From positions 1-50,219 of the forward strand of contig NZ_JAPSKN010000023.1 of the NCBI RefSeq assembly GCF_031181705.1: a DNA stretch of 50,219 bases. Reading direction: 5' to 3'. Position numbers and translations under genes: made by a program. Of the stretch, positions 1-8,168 are shown piece by piece; position 1 is the stretch's first letter, and every line of letters begins with the position of its first letter. The notes below the pieces were generated by a model. The model made no database searches. It was given only the letters and a program-made list of their open reading frames with translations, and was not told the origin of the DNA. Origin of the DNA: Streptomyces sp. GTDB lineage: Bacteria > Actinomycetota > Actinomycetes > Streptomycetales > Streptomycetaceae.

Positions 1-145
1 TCGCGTACCCCACGACGAGTCCGTCGCCCGCCGGCATGTCCGTCTTCGGATGCCGGAACGCGGCGAGGCCGTCGAGCGCGATGCCCTGCCAGGCGGCGGC
101 CTTGACCGCGGACGCCTCGGTGCCGGGTGGTCGTGGGGTGGTCAT
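1..145 (-). CDS. Partial small CDS resembling a MocR aminotransferase C-terminus
   Basis: The first 48 codons of a minus-strand gene that runs off the left edge. Its ATG overlaps the gltD stop (ATGA at 142-145), so it is probably translated by coupling to gltD. The residues (EASAVKAAAWQGIALDGL, then AFRHP, then DGLVVGYA) look to me like the last part of the PLP-binding fold of MocR/GntR aminotransferase-type regulators, where a GLVLGY segment comes shortly before the C-terminus. No wHTH domain or PLP lysine region lies upstream in this frame, so if the resemblance is real this is a detached C-terminal piece. The identification is from memory of the family. The reading frame and overlap are seen directly. 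Confidence 0.5.
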   Translation of the reverse strand, partial: MTTPRPPGTEASAVKAAAWQGIALDGLAAFRHPKTDMPAGDGLVVGYA

Positions 146-1632
146 ACCGCCATCGGCCGGTCGTACGGTCCGATCGGCGCCGGCAGCGTCGAACCGCCCG
201 TCAGATGACGGTCCACGGCCGCCGCCACCGCCCGCCCCTCGGCGATCGCCCAGACGATGAGCGACTGGCCCCGGGCGGCGTCGCCCGCCGCGAAGACACC
301 GGGCACGCTGGTGGCGAACCCGGCGTCCCGTGCGATCGTGCCCCGGGGTTCCAGCTCGAGCCCCAGCTGGTCGACGAGGCCGTCCTGCCGGTCCGGCCCC
401 GAGAAACCGAGGGCGAGCAGTACCAGGTCGGCCGGAAGCGTCCGCCCGGTGCCGTCCACCGGGCGGCGCCGCGCGTCCACCTCCACCAGGTGCAGGGAGC
501 GGACATGCCCCTGCGCGTCGCCGTCGAAGCGCAGGGTGGACGCCGCGAACAGCCGAGCGTCCGCGTTCGCGACCGGGGCGGTCCGCAGGTCTCGGGCCTC
601 CTCGTGCGCGGCGGACAGCCGGTAGACCCGCATCGGGTAGGTCGGCCACGGCTCGGTGTCCTCGTCGCGCTCCGCGTCCGGCAGCGCGTAGATGTCCAGC
701 TGGGTCACCGACGCGGCGCCCTCCCGCACGGCCGTGCCCAGGCAGTCCGCGCCGGTGTCGCCACCGCCGACGATGACGACGTGCTTCCCGGCGGCCGACA
801 GCGGGGAGGTCTCCAGATCGCCCTCGCCCACCCGGTTGGACAGCGGGAGGTACTCCATCGCCTGGTGAACACCCGTCAGCTCACGCCCCGGCACCGGCAG
901 TTCACGCCAGGCCGTCGCGCCCGTCGCGATCACCACGGCGTCGTAGCGGGTGCGCAGCTCGTCGGCCCCGATGTCCCGCCCGACCGCCGTCGACGTGCGG
1001 AACCTGGTCCCCTCGGCCCGCATCTGCTCCAGCCGCCGCTCCAGATGGTGCTTCTCCAGCTTGAACGCGGGGATGCCGTACCGCATCAGGCCGCCGAGCC
1101 GGTCGTCCCGCTCGTACACCGCCACCGTGTGCCCGGCCCGGGTCAACTGCTGGGCGGCGGCCAGCCCGGTCGGTCCCGAACCGATCACCGCGACCGTCCT
1201 GCCCGACAGCCGATCCGGCGGCCGCGGCGGCGCGAGGCCCTCCTCCCAGGCCCGGTCGGCGATCGCGCACTCGACGTTCTTGATGGTCACGGCCGGCTGG
1301 TTGATCGCCAGCACACACCCCGCCTCGCAAGGCGCCGGGCACAACCGGCCCGTGAACTCGGGGAAGTTGTTCGTGGCGTGCAGCCGGTCCACGGCCGCCC
1401 GCCAGTCCTCCCGCGACACCAGGTCGTTCCACTCCGGGATCAGGTTCCCCAGCGGGCAGGCTTCGTGGCAGAAGGGGATGCCGCAGTCCATACAGCGGTC
1501 GGCCTGTTGGCCGATGATCGGCAGCAGCGCCCCCGGGACGTAGACCTCGTCCCAGTCCCGCACCCGCTCTTCGACCGGCCGGCGCGGCCAGTCCTGGCGG
1601 GGCGTGGTCAGGAAACCCTTGGGATCGGCCAT
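142..1632 (-). CDS. gltD: Glutamate synthase small subunit (NADPH, GltD)
   Basis: 496-residue FAD/NAD(P)H iron-sulfur oxidoreductase that passes electrons from NADPH to the large GOGAT subunit, or to another partner. An N-terminal cysteine set (C47, C50, C55, C59 in [13 protein letters not shown]) and a second CPAPCEAGC group provide the cluster ligands. An FAD Rossmann motif ([10 protein letters not shown]), an NADPH Rossmann motif ([13 protein letters not shown]) and a C-terminal [12 protein letters not shown] segment follow. The start is the ATG preceded by AAGGAAC; longer upstream frames are low-complexity. No gltB lies beside it: the upstream neighbour is a DUF1772 gene. Streptomyces commonly keep a second, solitary gltD, and this appears to be that copy. 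It overlaps the next gene by ATGA. Confidence 0.93.
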   Translation of the reverse strand: MADPKGFLTTPRQDWPRRPVEERVRDWDEVYVPGALLPIIGQQADRCMDCGIPFCHEACPLGNLIPEWNDLVSREDWRAAVDRLHATNNFPEFTGRLCPAPCEAGCVLAINQPAVTIKNVECAIADRAWEEGLAPPRPPDRLSGRTVAVIGSGPTGLAAAQQLTRAGHTVAVYERDDRLGGLMRYGIPAFKLEKHHLERRLEQMRAEGTRFRTSTAVGRDIGADELRTRYDAVVIATGATAWRELPVPGRELTGVHQAMEYLPLSNRVGEGDLETSPLSAAGKHVVIVGGGDTGADCLGTAVREGAASVTQLDIYALPDAERDEDTEPWPTYPMRVYRLSAAHEEARDLRTAPVANADARLFAASTLRFDGDAQGHVRSLHLVEVDARRRPVDGTGRTLPADLVLLALGFSGPDRQDGLVDQLGLELEPRGTIARDAGFATSVPGVFAAGDAARGQSLIVWAIAEGRAVAAAVDRHLTGGSTLPAPIGPYDRPMAV

Positions 1633-1769
1633 GGCCGTGTTCCTTGCGTGCGCGGGTGACAGGCCGTGCGTCGTCGGGCGGCACTCTTCTCGCCACGATA
1701 CGTCCGCCTGCCTGTCGCTGCCTGTCGCCGGGTGCGGGGGCGGGTGCGGTTGCGGGTGCGGGGAAGGCG

Positions 1770-2249
1770 TCAGGTGAGTGCCAGGACGTAGGCCAGGGCC
1801 GCCCCGGCCGAGGCCACCGTGCGGACGTGGTTCCACAGCGTCCACTCGCGTACGTACGCCGGCCAGTACGTCGCCGCCTCCGAGGTGCCCGGCTCCAGCC
1901 CGGCCAGCGTCTCGTTGCGCGGCACGTTGGCGACCATCGTGACCCCGAACGAGCCGAACAGGTACAGCGCGCTGCCCACCAGCACCTCCACCGTCCCCTC
2001 GTCCGGCCAGAGCACGAACGTCACCACGGCGATCACCGCGCACAGCACGGCCGACCCGAGGAACACGGCCAGGAAGGGCGGCGTCACCGCGGCCACGTTG
2101 ATCGCCTTCATCGCGGCGACCCCCTGCGCGGACGGCAGCGCGGCGAGGCCCCGCACGACGAAGGTCGAGAAGCCGCAGAACACCCCGGCCACCAGGCCGG
2201 TCCCGAGCGCACCCAGCACGGTCAGCCAGAAAAACGGTCCGTCGGTCAT
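1770..2249 (-). CDS. DUF1772 (anthrone-oxygenase-like) membrane protein
   Basis: 159-residue integral membrane protein with about four hydrophobic segments: an N-terminal helix (LTVLGALGTGLVAGVFCGF), two central helices (AVFLGSAVLCAVIAVVTFVLW and ALYLFGSFGVTMVA) and a C-terminal helix. The VPRNETLAGL motif and the W-x-x-Y-x-x-EW-x-x-WNHVR segment near the C-terminus are typical of DUF1772, a family that includes anthrone oxygenases. Its function here is unknown. The ATG at 2249 was chosen because AAGAGG lies just before it; the longer frame adds 14 Arg-rich residues. It lies 137 bp upstream of gltD on the same strand, so gltD could be read from it or from a promoter in that gap. Confidence 0.78.
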   Translation of the reverse strand: MTDGPFFWLTVLGALGTGLVAGVFCGFSTFVVRGLAALPSAQGVAAMKAINVAAVTPPFLAVFLGSAVLCAVIAVVTFVLWPDEGTVEVLVGSALYLFGSFGVTMVANVPRNETLAGLEPGTSEAATYWPAYVREWTLWNHVRTVASAGAALAYVLALT

Positions 2250-2402
2250 GTCAGCCTCTTCCGCCCGTCGAGCCGGGATCCGGCCCGGCACCCGCTACCA
2301 CCACAAGTGAAATTCCGTACGAGCCCAGTGACCATCGCCGAGCGGCGCGGGGGCATACGCCGACGTCCACGGACCCTGCCTGGGACAGCCGCGTTCGGAG
2401 AA

Positions 2403-2434
2403 AGGGAGCTGGGAAGGGGAGCGGGGGGCGGGGC
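2403..2434 (+). other. G-run cluster, possible G-quadruplex
   Basis: Five runs of three to six G residues occur within about 30 bp (runs starting at 2404, 2411, 2416, 2423 and 2430) in the gap between the DUF1772 and DUF2293 genes. The spacing fits the common G3+N1-7 quadruplex pattern. In a high-GC genome some matches are expected by chance, so only the pattern is supported. Confidence 0.4.
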
Positions 2435-2471
2435 GGCTGCCGCCGTCCGGGCGACGGGGCCTCCTTCCCTG

Positions 2472-3170
2472 TCACCCCGTGGAACCGAGCCCCGCCTCCG
2501 TCCACCCCCGCAGCACCGTCTCCACCGCCGCCGCGATCCGCCGCCGCGCCTCGTGCCGCGGCACACCGCTCATCAGCAGCCGGTCGTACGACGTGTCCAG
2601 ATGCCGTACGGACGCCACGACCGCCGAGATCACCGCACCCTCGGTCAGCGCCCGCCCGGCCGCGCCGCGGCCCACCCGTCCGCTGCCCCGCTCCGAGGCA
2701 TGCGCGGCGATGGCCCGCGCCCGGCCGGGCGGACACCCCGGAAGCAGCCGGAGTATCTCCGCGGCGAACGCCTGCGCGAACAGGGCGTCCTGAGCCTCCC
2801 GACGCCGCGCGTCCCGGGCGCGGCGCCGCCGTCGCGCCTCGGCGTCCGCGAGACACCGTTGCTCCGCCCTGGCCAGGGCCGCCTCCTCGACCAGGACGCC
2901 CTGCCGCTCGTAACGGCTCTTGCGCCGGTTGAACCGCACCACCACCGCCGACAGCGCGCTCTCCTCGCGCGATCTGCGCGTCAGCGCGGTGTCGCCGCGC
3001 GGCAGGAACACCAGGTGCCCGAGGTCCGCGCAGTCGAGGCAGCGCGGGGCACCGTCCTCCAGGACGAGCAAGGACAGCGGCCCCCGCCGGCACTCGGCGC
3101 ACTGCCGCCGCTTGTGGGGCTGGAAGACGAGAAGTCCGGAGTGGGGCGGGAGCGTCGCGCGAGCGGCCAT
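2472..3170 (-). CDS. DUF2293 domain protein with N-terminal zinc-ribbon-like Cys pairs
   Basis: 232 residues. Residues about 20-48 hold two Cys pairs (CAEC and CLDC) like a small zinc ribbon. A basic, Arg-rich coiled stretch follows (about 90-125), and the C-terminal 90 residues match DUF2293 (AEILRLLPGCPPGRARAIA, then SAVVASVRHLDTSYD, then a C-terminal helix). DUF2293 has no firm function; the basic helices and zinc ribbon suggest nucleic acid binding, which is inference. The ATG at 3170 was taken because homology-like sequence begins directly after it and GGAGGGAA lies 12-13 nt upstream. Larger frames extending to 4499 are shadows of neighbouring genes. Confidence 0.72.
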   Translation of the reverse strand: MAARATLPPHSGLLVFQPHKRRQCAECRRGPLSLLVLEDGAPRCLDCADLGHLVFLPRGDTALTRRSREESALSAVVVRFNRRKSRYERQGVLVEEAALARAEQRCLADAEARRRRRARDARRREAQDALFAQAFAAEILRLLPGCPPGRARAIAAHASERGSGRVGRGAAGRALTEGAVISAVVASVRHLDTSYDRLLMSGVPRHEARRRIAAAVETVLRGWTEAGLGSTG

Positions 3171-3308
3171 ACCGGATTCATTCCCTCCGGCGGCAGCGCG
3201 CACCGCGTGCCACGACGGTCGACCCGTGCGTCTTTGACGCCCTGCACGAGGCCGCCGCCCGCGCGGGTGGCGTGACCTCGCAGACGCCGTGCCGGGGCCT
3301 GACGCATC

Positions 3309-3950
3309 ATGGGCCGTGTGCGACTCGAAGCGATCACCTGGGACCGGCTCGGCGACCTGCTCGCCGAGCGCCTGCTCGACCTGAAGCCCGCCGACGGCAG
3401 TCCCTGGCCGCGCATCGCCTTCGACGGCGCCCCGGCCGCTCACCCGGGCGACCTCGCCCACCGCGTCCGTGAAGCGCTGCGCGTGCGCGGCCGCTCCTCG
3501 CTCGTCGTCGGCACGCAGGGCTTCCTGCGGCCCGCCTCCGTCCGGCTGGAGTACGGCCACCGGGACGTGGAGGCCTACTACAGCGGCTGGTACGACACCG
3601 GCGCCCTGTGGCGGGAGGTCTTCGGCCCCCTCGAAGCGGGCGGCGACGGCCGCGTCCTGCCGGACCTCTGGGACCCGGCCGCCGACCGGGCCACCCGCAG
3701 TGCCTACGTCCAACTCCCGCCGGACGGACTCCTGTTGCTGCACGGTCCCTTCCTCCTCCGGCACTGGTTCCCCTTCGATCTGAGCGTCCACGTCCTCCTG
3801 TCCCCGGGCGCCCTGCGCCGCCGCACCCCCGCGGACGAGCACTGGACCCTGCCGGCCTTCGAACGCTACGAGCAGGAGACGGACCCGGCGGCCACGGCCG
3901 ACGTGCTGGTCCGGGCCGACGACCCGCGCCATCCCGCCTGGAGCGGGTGA
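3309..3950 (+). CDS. Uridine-kinase-like protein with altered P-loop
   Basis: 213 residues resembling the bacterial uridine/nucleoside kinase fold: an N-terminal beta strand (WPRIAFDG), a central block (EAYYSGWYDTGALWREVFGPL), a lid-like region (ADRATRSAYVQL), and a strand-helix segment (LLLLHGPFLLRHWFPFDLSVHVLL). The usual GxxxxGK(S/T) P-loop is replaced by GAPAAHPGDL near residues 40-49, with no Lys-Ser/Thr pair, so ATP binding may be lost or done differently. Streptomyces databases often name such proteins uridine kinase. Substrate and activity are unknown. The ATG at 3309 could be moved to the GTG two or three codons later. It stands alone on the plus strand between a divergent DUF2293 gene and a repeat-rich gap. 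Confidence 0.68.
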   Translation: MGRVRLEAITWDRLGDLLAERLLDLKPADGSPWPRIAFDGAPAAHPGDLAHRVREALRVRGRSSLVVGTQGFLRPASVRLEYGHRDVEAYYSGWYDTGALWREVFGPLEAGGDGRVLPDLWDPAADRATRSAYVQLPPDGLLLLHGPFLLRHWFPFDLSVHVLLSPGALRRRTPADEHWTLPAFERYEQETDPAATADVLVRADDPRHPAWSG

Positions 3951-4003
3951 GCGTGGGGGTGAGTGATTCCTGTGTGCGGCTGTGCGTGGGCCGGCACCGT
4001 GTT

Positions 4004-4132
4004 CGGGTGGTTTCCGGTGCGGGTGGTCTGCGTACGGGTGGTCTCCGTAACGGGCGGTCCCCGCAACGGGCGGTCTCCGTATACGGGTGGCTTGGTGTGC
4101 AGGTGGTCTCCGTATGCGGGCGTCCGGTGGCG
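4004..4132 (+). repeat. Imperfect ~16-bp tandem repeat array (about 8 units)
   Basis: Units resembling CGGGTGGTCTCCGTA begin at 4004, 4020, 4035, 4051, 4067, 4084, 4100 and 4117, spaced 15-17 bp apart. Units 3, 5 and 7 share GGTCTCCGTA exactly or nearly so. The array fills about half of the 258-bp gap upstream of the CBS-domain gene and contains no convincing coding sequence. Confidence 0.75.
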
Positions 4133-4208
4133 CGGCGAGAATGAAGGACGCCGGGACTCGCGGTGCGTCCCCGCGCCGCGCCGGCCGTCCGGCACCGGGA
4201 GGTACTTC

Positions 4209-4640
4209 ATGACCACCGCCGGAGACATCATGCACCGCGGCGTCCAGTGGATCCCCGCCCACGAGACCCTCGACCGCGCGGCCGAGCTCATGCGCGAGCT
4301 GAACGTCGGCGCCCTGCCCATCAGCGACGAGAACGAGCGGCTCTGCGGCATCCTCACCGACCGCGACATCGTCGTCGGTTGCGTCGCCCTGGGCCACGAC
4401 CCCGCCAGGGTGACCGCGGGCGAGATGGCCAAGGGCACGCCCCGCTGGATCGACGCGGACGCCGATGTCAGCGAGGTGCTGCGCGAGATGCGCGAGCACC
4501 GGATCCGCCGCCTGCCCGTGATCCAGGACAAGCGACTGGTCGGCATGATCAGCGAAGCCGACCTGGCCCGGCGTCTGGCCGACGACCAGATCGCCTTCTT
4601 CGCCGAGGGTGTCTACGCCAGGAACACGACCACGGCCTGA
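4209..4640 (+). CDS. Tandem CBS-domain protein
   Basis: 143 residues made of two CBS domains and little else. CBS1 runs from about 5-60 (GDIMHRGVQWIPAHETL, then LCGILTDRDIV) and CBS2 from about 70-130 (RWIDADADVSEVLREM, then RRLPVIQDKRLVGMISEADLAR). Stand-alone CBS pairs bind adenine nucleotides and act as small energy or redox sensors; no target is apparent nearby. The start is fixed by GGGAGG six nucleotides before the ATG; upstream in-frame codons belong to the repeat array. The gene converges with corA across a short hairpin. Confidence 0.9.
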   Translation: MTTAGDIMHRGVQWIPAHETLDRAAELMRELNVGALPISDENERLCGILTDRDIVVGCVALGHDPARVTAGEMAKGTPRWIDADADVSEVLREMREHRIRRLPVIQDKRLVGMISEADLARRLADDQIAFFAEGVYARNTTTA

Positions 4641-4644
4641 CCCG

Positions 4645-4666
4645 CGTGCCCCTGCGGCGGGGCACG
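4645..4666. terminator. Bidirectional hairpin between CBS gene and corA
   Basis: CGTGCCCC (4645-4652) pairs perfectly with GGGGCACG (4659-4666) around a 6-nt loop. It lies between the convergent CBS and corA stop codons, so it can end both transcripts. No U-tract follows, as is usual in Streptomyces. Confidence 0.7.
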
Positions 4667-4673
4667 GCCATCG

Positions 4674-5801
4674 TCAGAGCCAGCCGCTGCGCCGGAACAT
4701 CCGGTACAGCGACAGACACGCCACGGATATGACGCCGACGACCATGCCGTAGCCGTACCGCCAGTGCAGCTCCGGCATGTGGTCGAAGTTCATGCCGTAC
4801 ACCCCGCAGACCATCGTCGGCACGGCGATGATCGCGGCCCACGCCGTGATCTTCCGCATGTCCTCGTTCTGTGCGACGGTGACCTGCGCGAGATGTGCCT
4901 GCAGGATGGAGTTGAGGAGCTCGTCGAACGCGGCGATCTGCTCCTTCGCCCGCAGCAGATGGTCCGAGACGTCGCGGAAGTACGCCTGTATCTCGGGATC
5001 CACCGCGCGGATCGGCCGGGTGGCGAGATCCTCCAGCGGCCGGCTGAGCGGCACCACCGCCCGCTTCAGTTCGAGCAGTTCACGCTTGAGCTGGTAGATA
5101 CGGCCCGGGTCGGCCCGCGCGCCGTCCTGCGCGAACACGTCCGTCTCGACCTGGTCGATGTCCAGCTGCACCGAATCCGTGACGGTCAGATAGTCGTCGA
5201 CCACGTGGTCCGCGATCGCGTGCAGCACCGCGGACGGGCCCTTCGCCAGCTGCTGCGGGTCGGACTCCAGCTCCTCGCGCAGCGGACCCAGCGAGCCGTG
5301 CCGGCCGTGCCGCACCGTGATCACGAAGTCGTGGCCGACGAACACCATGATCTCGCCGGTGTCCACCACCTCGCTGGTGGCCGTGAGCTCCTCGTGCTCG
5401 ACGTAGCAGACCGTCTTGAACACCGCGAACAGCGTCTCGCCGTAGCGCTCCAGCTTGGGGCGCTGATGGGCCTCCACGGCGTCCTCGACGGCCAGCGGGT
5501 GCAGGTCGAAGAGCTCGGCGATGCCCGCGAACTCCCGGTCCGTCGGCTCGTGCAGGCCGAGCCAGACGAAGCCCTCCCGGTGCTTGCGCACCCGCTCCAC
5601 CACGTCCACCAGATCGCCGCGCAGGGGGGTGCGGACACCGTCCCGGTACGCCACGCAGTTCACCACCGAGGAACCCAGCGGGGAGCGGGCCGGGTGGCTC
5701 AGGTCGACGCGCGGACGCCGCCGGGCCAGCCGAGCCACCCTGCGCAGGCCGCCGACCCCGCCGAGGCTCGTGACCTTCCGCAGATTCCCTGCCATGGACA
5801 T
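4674..5801 (-). CDS. corA: CorA-family Mg2+/Co2+ channel
   Basis: 375 residues. A long cytoplasmic alpha/beta and helical N-terminal domain is followed by two C-terminal transmembrane helices (ITAWAAIIAVPTMVCGVYGM and YGMVVGVISVACLSLY) with the diagnostic GMN pore signature (YGMNF) at the end of TM1 and a basic C-terminus. CorA proteins form pentameric channels for Mg2+ and related divalent cations. Two in-frame ATGs compete: the one at 5801 has AAGGAGA at good spacing (about 5 nt), while the one at 5795 is further away, so 5801 is preferred. The next gene upstream, the methyltransferase, is divergent. Confidence 0.93.
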   Translation of the reverse strand: MSMAGNLRKVTSLGGVGGLRRVARLARRRPRVDLSHPARSPLGSSVVNCVAYRDGVRTPLRGDLVDVVERVRKHREGFVWLGLHEPTDREFAGIAELFDLHPLAVEDAVEAHQRPKLERYGETLFAVFKTVCYVEHEELTATSEVVDTGEIMVFVGHDFVITVRHGRHGSLGPLREELESDPQQLAKGPSAVLHAIADHVVDDYLTVTDSVQLDIDQVETDVFAQDGARADPGRIYQLKRELLELKRAVVPLSRPLEDLATRPIRAVDPEIQAYFRDVSDHLLRAKEQIAAFDELLNSILQAHLAQVTVAQNEDMRKITAWAAIIAVPTMVCGVYGMNFDHMPELHWRYGYGMVVGVISVACLSLYRMFRRSGWL

Positions 5802-6066
5802 CCGGATCTCCTTGCGTGGAACCCCTCGCGCCGTCCCTGCGCCCTGGCCCGCCAGTCTGCCAGGCCCGGATGAGCTGCGGGTAAGCCTGTGGATACGACC
5901 CGTTCCGCTTGGTTCCCGGCTGTGGACGAACGGCGCGCGGAAGTGAGGCCCTGACGCTTCGACGCCCGCCGGCGCCGGGTGGTTCTGCGGGGCGGGCGGA
6001 GGAGGTTCTGTGAGGCGCGCTGGGCAGGTTCTGGGGGATAAGTCGGACAACTGGGATGATCGGCGC

Positions 6067-6858
6067 ATGATGCAAACCGATGGGTACCTCCTCGACACCC
6101 GGCAGACCGAGGAGGCCGAGCACTTCAGCGCCTTCGCCGCCCTCTTCGACCCGACGACGTTCCGGCATCTGGAGACGCTCGGCGTCGGATCCGGCTGGCG
6201 CTGCTGGGAGGTCGGGGCCGGCACGACCGTGGTGTCCTGGCTGGCGAAGAAGGTCGGCCCGACCGGGCGCGTCGTCGCGACCGACACCGACACCGCGCGG
6301 CTGGCCTCCGCGGCCCGGCCGCCCGTCGAGGTGCGCGCCCACGAACTCGGGTCGCACGAGCCGCCGGGGGAGGGCTTCGACCTGGTGCACGCCCGTCTCG
6401 CCCTCGTCCACGTCACCGACCGGGAGCGGGCCTTGCGGTCCATGGTCCGGGCCCTGCGCCCCGGCGGCCGCCTCCTCGTCGAGGACGCCGACCCCGGACT
6501 CCAGCCCCTGTTGTGCCCCGACGAGTCCGGCCCCGAGCAGCAGCTCGCGAACCGGCTGCGGAGCGGTTTCCGCAAGCTGCTCGCCGACCGCGGCACCGAA
6601 CTGCCCTGCGGCCGCACCCTGCCCCGCATGCTGCGCGACGCCGGTCTGACCCGTGTCCACGCCGACGCCTACTTCCCCCTCGCCTCCCCGGCCTGCGCGG
6701 CCCTGGAGTCCGTCACGATCCGCCAGATCCGCGACCAGCTCGTCGCGGCCGGGTTCGCCACGGACCAGGAGATCGACCGGCACCTCGCGAACGTCACGTC
6801 CGGCGCGCTCGATCTGACGACCCCGCCCATGATCTCGGCGTGGGGGCGCCGGGGATAG
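6067..6858 (+). CDS. SAM-dependent class I methyltransferase
   Basis: About 263 residues. Motif I of the Rossmann-like methyltransferase fold is present (CWEVGAGTTVVSWL), followed by an acidic strand end (VVATDTDTARL), a post-motif FDLVHARLALVHV segment and LRPGGRLLVED (motif III region). The substrate is not evident; small molecule is the default. The start is uncertain. The ATG at 6067 (or 6070) opens the conserved-looking MQTDGYLLDTRQTEEAE segment but has no clear Shine-Dalgarno. A GTG at 6010 has GGAGG 4 nt upstream and would add 19 residues. It diverges from corA. Confidence 0.85.
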   Translation: MMQTDGYLLDTRQTEEAEHFSAFAALFDPTTFRHLETLGVGSGWRCWEVGAGTTVVSWLAKKVGPTGRVVATDTDTARLASAARPPVEVRAHELGSHEPPGEGFDLVHARLALVHVTDRERALRSMVRALRPGGRLLVEDADPGLQPLLCPDESGPEQQLANRLRSGFRKLLADRGTELPCGRTLPRMLRDAGLTRVHADAYFPLASPACAALESVTIRQIRDQLVAAGFATDQEIDRHLANVTSGALDLTTPPMISAWGRRG

Positions 6859-6935
6859 TCGTCAGGAACGCGAGCGCCGAAGGCAGGACCAAGGGTCCAG
6901 GACGACCAGTCGCATCAGGGACACAGGCCGCGCCG

Positions 6936-8168
6936 TCACTCCGGCACAGGCGGCCGCCCACCCACCCGTTCCACCGCCCGCGCACCGGCCCGGCAGCCCT
7001 CCGCCGCCGCGGCCTCCGGATCGGCGCCCGCGAGCAGGGCGGCGAGAAACGCGCCGGTGAAGGCGTCTCCGGCGCCGGTGGTGTCCCGCGGCCTCGCCGG
7101 CACGGCCGGAACGCGGGCGCACACCCTCCCCGCACGCGCCACCAGCGCTCCGTCGCACCCCTGCTTGGCGACCACCAGCGGAACGCGCAGGCTCAGCGCG
7201 GCCGCCGCGTCGGCCGCGTCGGTGATTCCCGTCAGCAGGCAGGCCTCGTCCCGGCTGGGCAGCAGTACGTCCACGCCCTCGACGAGCTCCAGGAACCGCC
7301 CGGCGCCCAGCTGTCCCAGGAACCCGGCCGAGGCAGGGTCCAGACTCACCGGCACGCCACGTGCGCGTGCCGCCTCCAGGGCCACGGTCGCCAGTGCGCG
7401 ACTCGATTCCGCGAACAGGAGATAGCCCGACAGGTGGAGCCGGGCCACGCCGTCGAGCAGCGCGTCCGACCAGTCGGCGGGTTCGAGCCGCAGGGACGCG
7501 CCGCTGTCGGTGAGGAACGTCCGCTCCGCCGAAGCGCCCTCGTCGACCAGGCAGATCACCGTGCCGGTCGGTGCACGCGGGTCCACGACGAGGCACGGAC
7601 GCACGCCCTGCGCAGCCAGTTCCCGCTGGTGCCAGGCAGCCGTCTCCACCCCCACCCGCCCGAGCAGCCGCACGTCCGCGGCGCCTTGGTGCGCGGCCCA
7701 GCACGCCACGTTCGCGCCCGCACCGCCCGGCACCGTCCGGATGACGGCGGCCGTGTCGGTACCGGCGGCGAGCGGCGCCCGATGCCGCGCGACGACATCC
7801 GTGACGACGTCCCCGACGACGAGCAACGCCCGGGCCTCCATCGAGCCCGCGCCGCCCGGCGATCCCACGCCCTCCCGCGCGCGGGCACCGGCCGGCGCGG
7901 AGCCCGCTGCGGCACTGCCCATCGAGACCACGCCGTCCGTCGGGCGCACGCCGTCCGTCGAGCCCACGCTGCCCGTCGGGCCGGCGGCGTTCGCTGAGCC
8001 CACGCTGCCCGTCGGGCCGGCGGCGTTCGCTGAGCCCACGCTGCCCGTCGGGCCGGCGGCGGCCGATGCGGAGCCCGCTGCGGCATCCCCCATCGAACCG
8101 GCACCGTCCCCAGCGGAGCCCGCTCCGGCACCACCCCCGGATCCGCCCCGGCCCTCGCCCCCGCTCAT
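6936..8168 (-). CDS. PfkB-family kinase, probable pseudouridine kinase
   Basis: The ribokinase/PfkB core covers the last about 300 residues: an N-terminal strand (LLVVGDVVTDVV), a GGAGANVACWAA signature and the C-terminal DTTGAGDAFTGAFLAALL anion-hole/catalytic-Asp signature. The ATG at 8168 overlaps the psuG stop (ATGA at 8165-8168), so the pair is coupled. Pseudouridine kinase making pseudouridine 5'-phosphate for PsuG is the natural role. From this ATG the protein has a 109-residue Gly/Ala/Ser extension with 12-residue repeats. A second ATG at 7841 would give a normal-length 301-residue kinase but has a poor ribosome site. The extension may or may not be made. Confidence 0.82.
   Translation of the reverse strand: MSGGEGRGGSGGGAGAGSAGDGAGSMGDAAAGSASAAAGPTGSVGSANAAGPTGSVGSANAAGPTGSVGSTDGVRPTDGVVSMGSAAAGSAPAGARAREGVGSPGGAGSMEARALLVVGDVVTDVVARHRAPLAAGTDTAAVIRTVPGGAGANVACWAAHQGAADVRLLGRVGVETAAWHQRELAAQGVRPCLVVDPRAPTGTVICLVDEGASAERTFLTDSGASLRLEPADWSDALLDGVARLHLSGYLLFAESSRALATVALEAARARGVPVSLDPASAGFLGQLGAGRFLELVEGVDVLLPSRDEACLLTGITDAADAAAALSLRVPLVVAKQGCDGALVARAGRVCARVPAVPARPRDTTGAGDAFTGAFLAALLAGADPEAAAAEGCRAGARAVERVGGRPPVPE
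7960..8061 (-). repeat. 36-bp in-frame tandem repeat in kinase N-terminus (2.8 copies)
   Basis: Copies start at 7960, 7996 and 8032; the first two are identical and the third is truncated at about 30 bp. On the minus strand they encode AGPTGSVGSAN-type 12-residue units in the low-complexity extension of the PfkB kinase. The length is a multiple of three, so copy-number change would keep the frame. Confidence 0.88.

Noticed and set aside
7504..7526. CTGTCGGTG on the plus strand inside the PfkB kinase gene
   Set aside because: No TANNNT at the required spacing, antisense to a gene and no downstream start.
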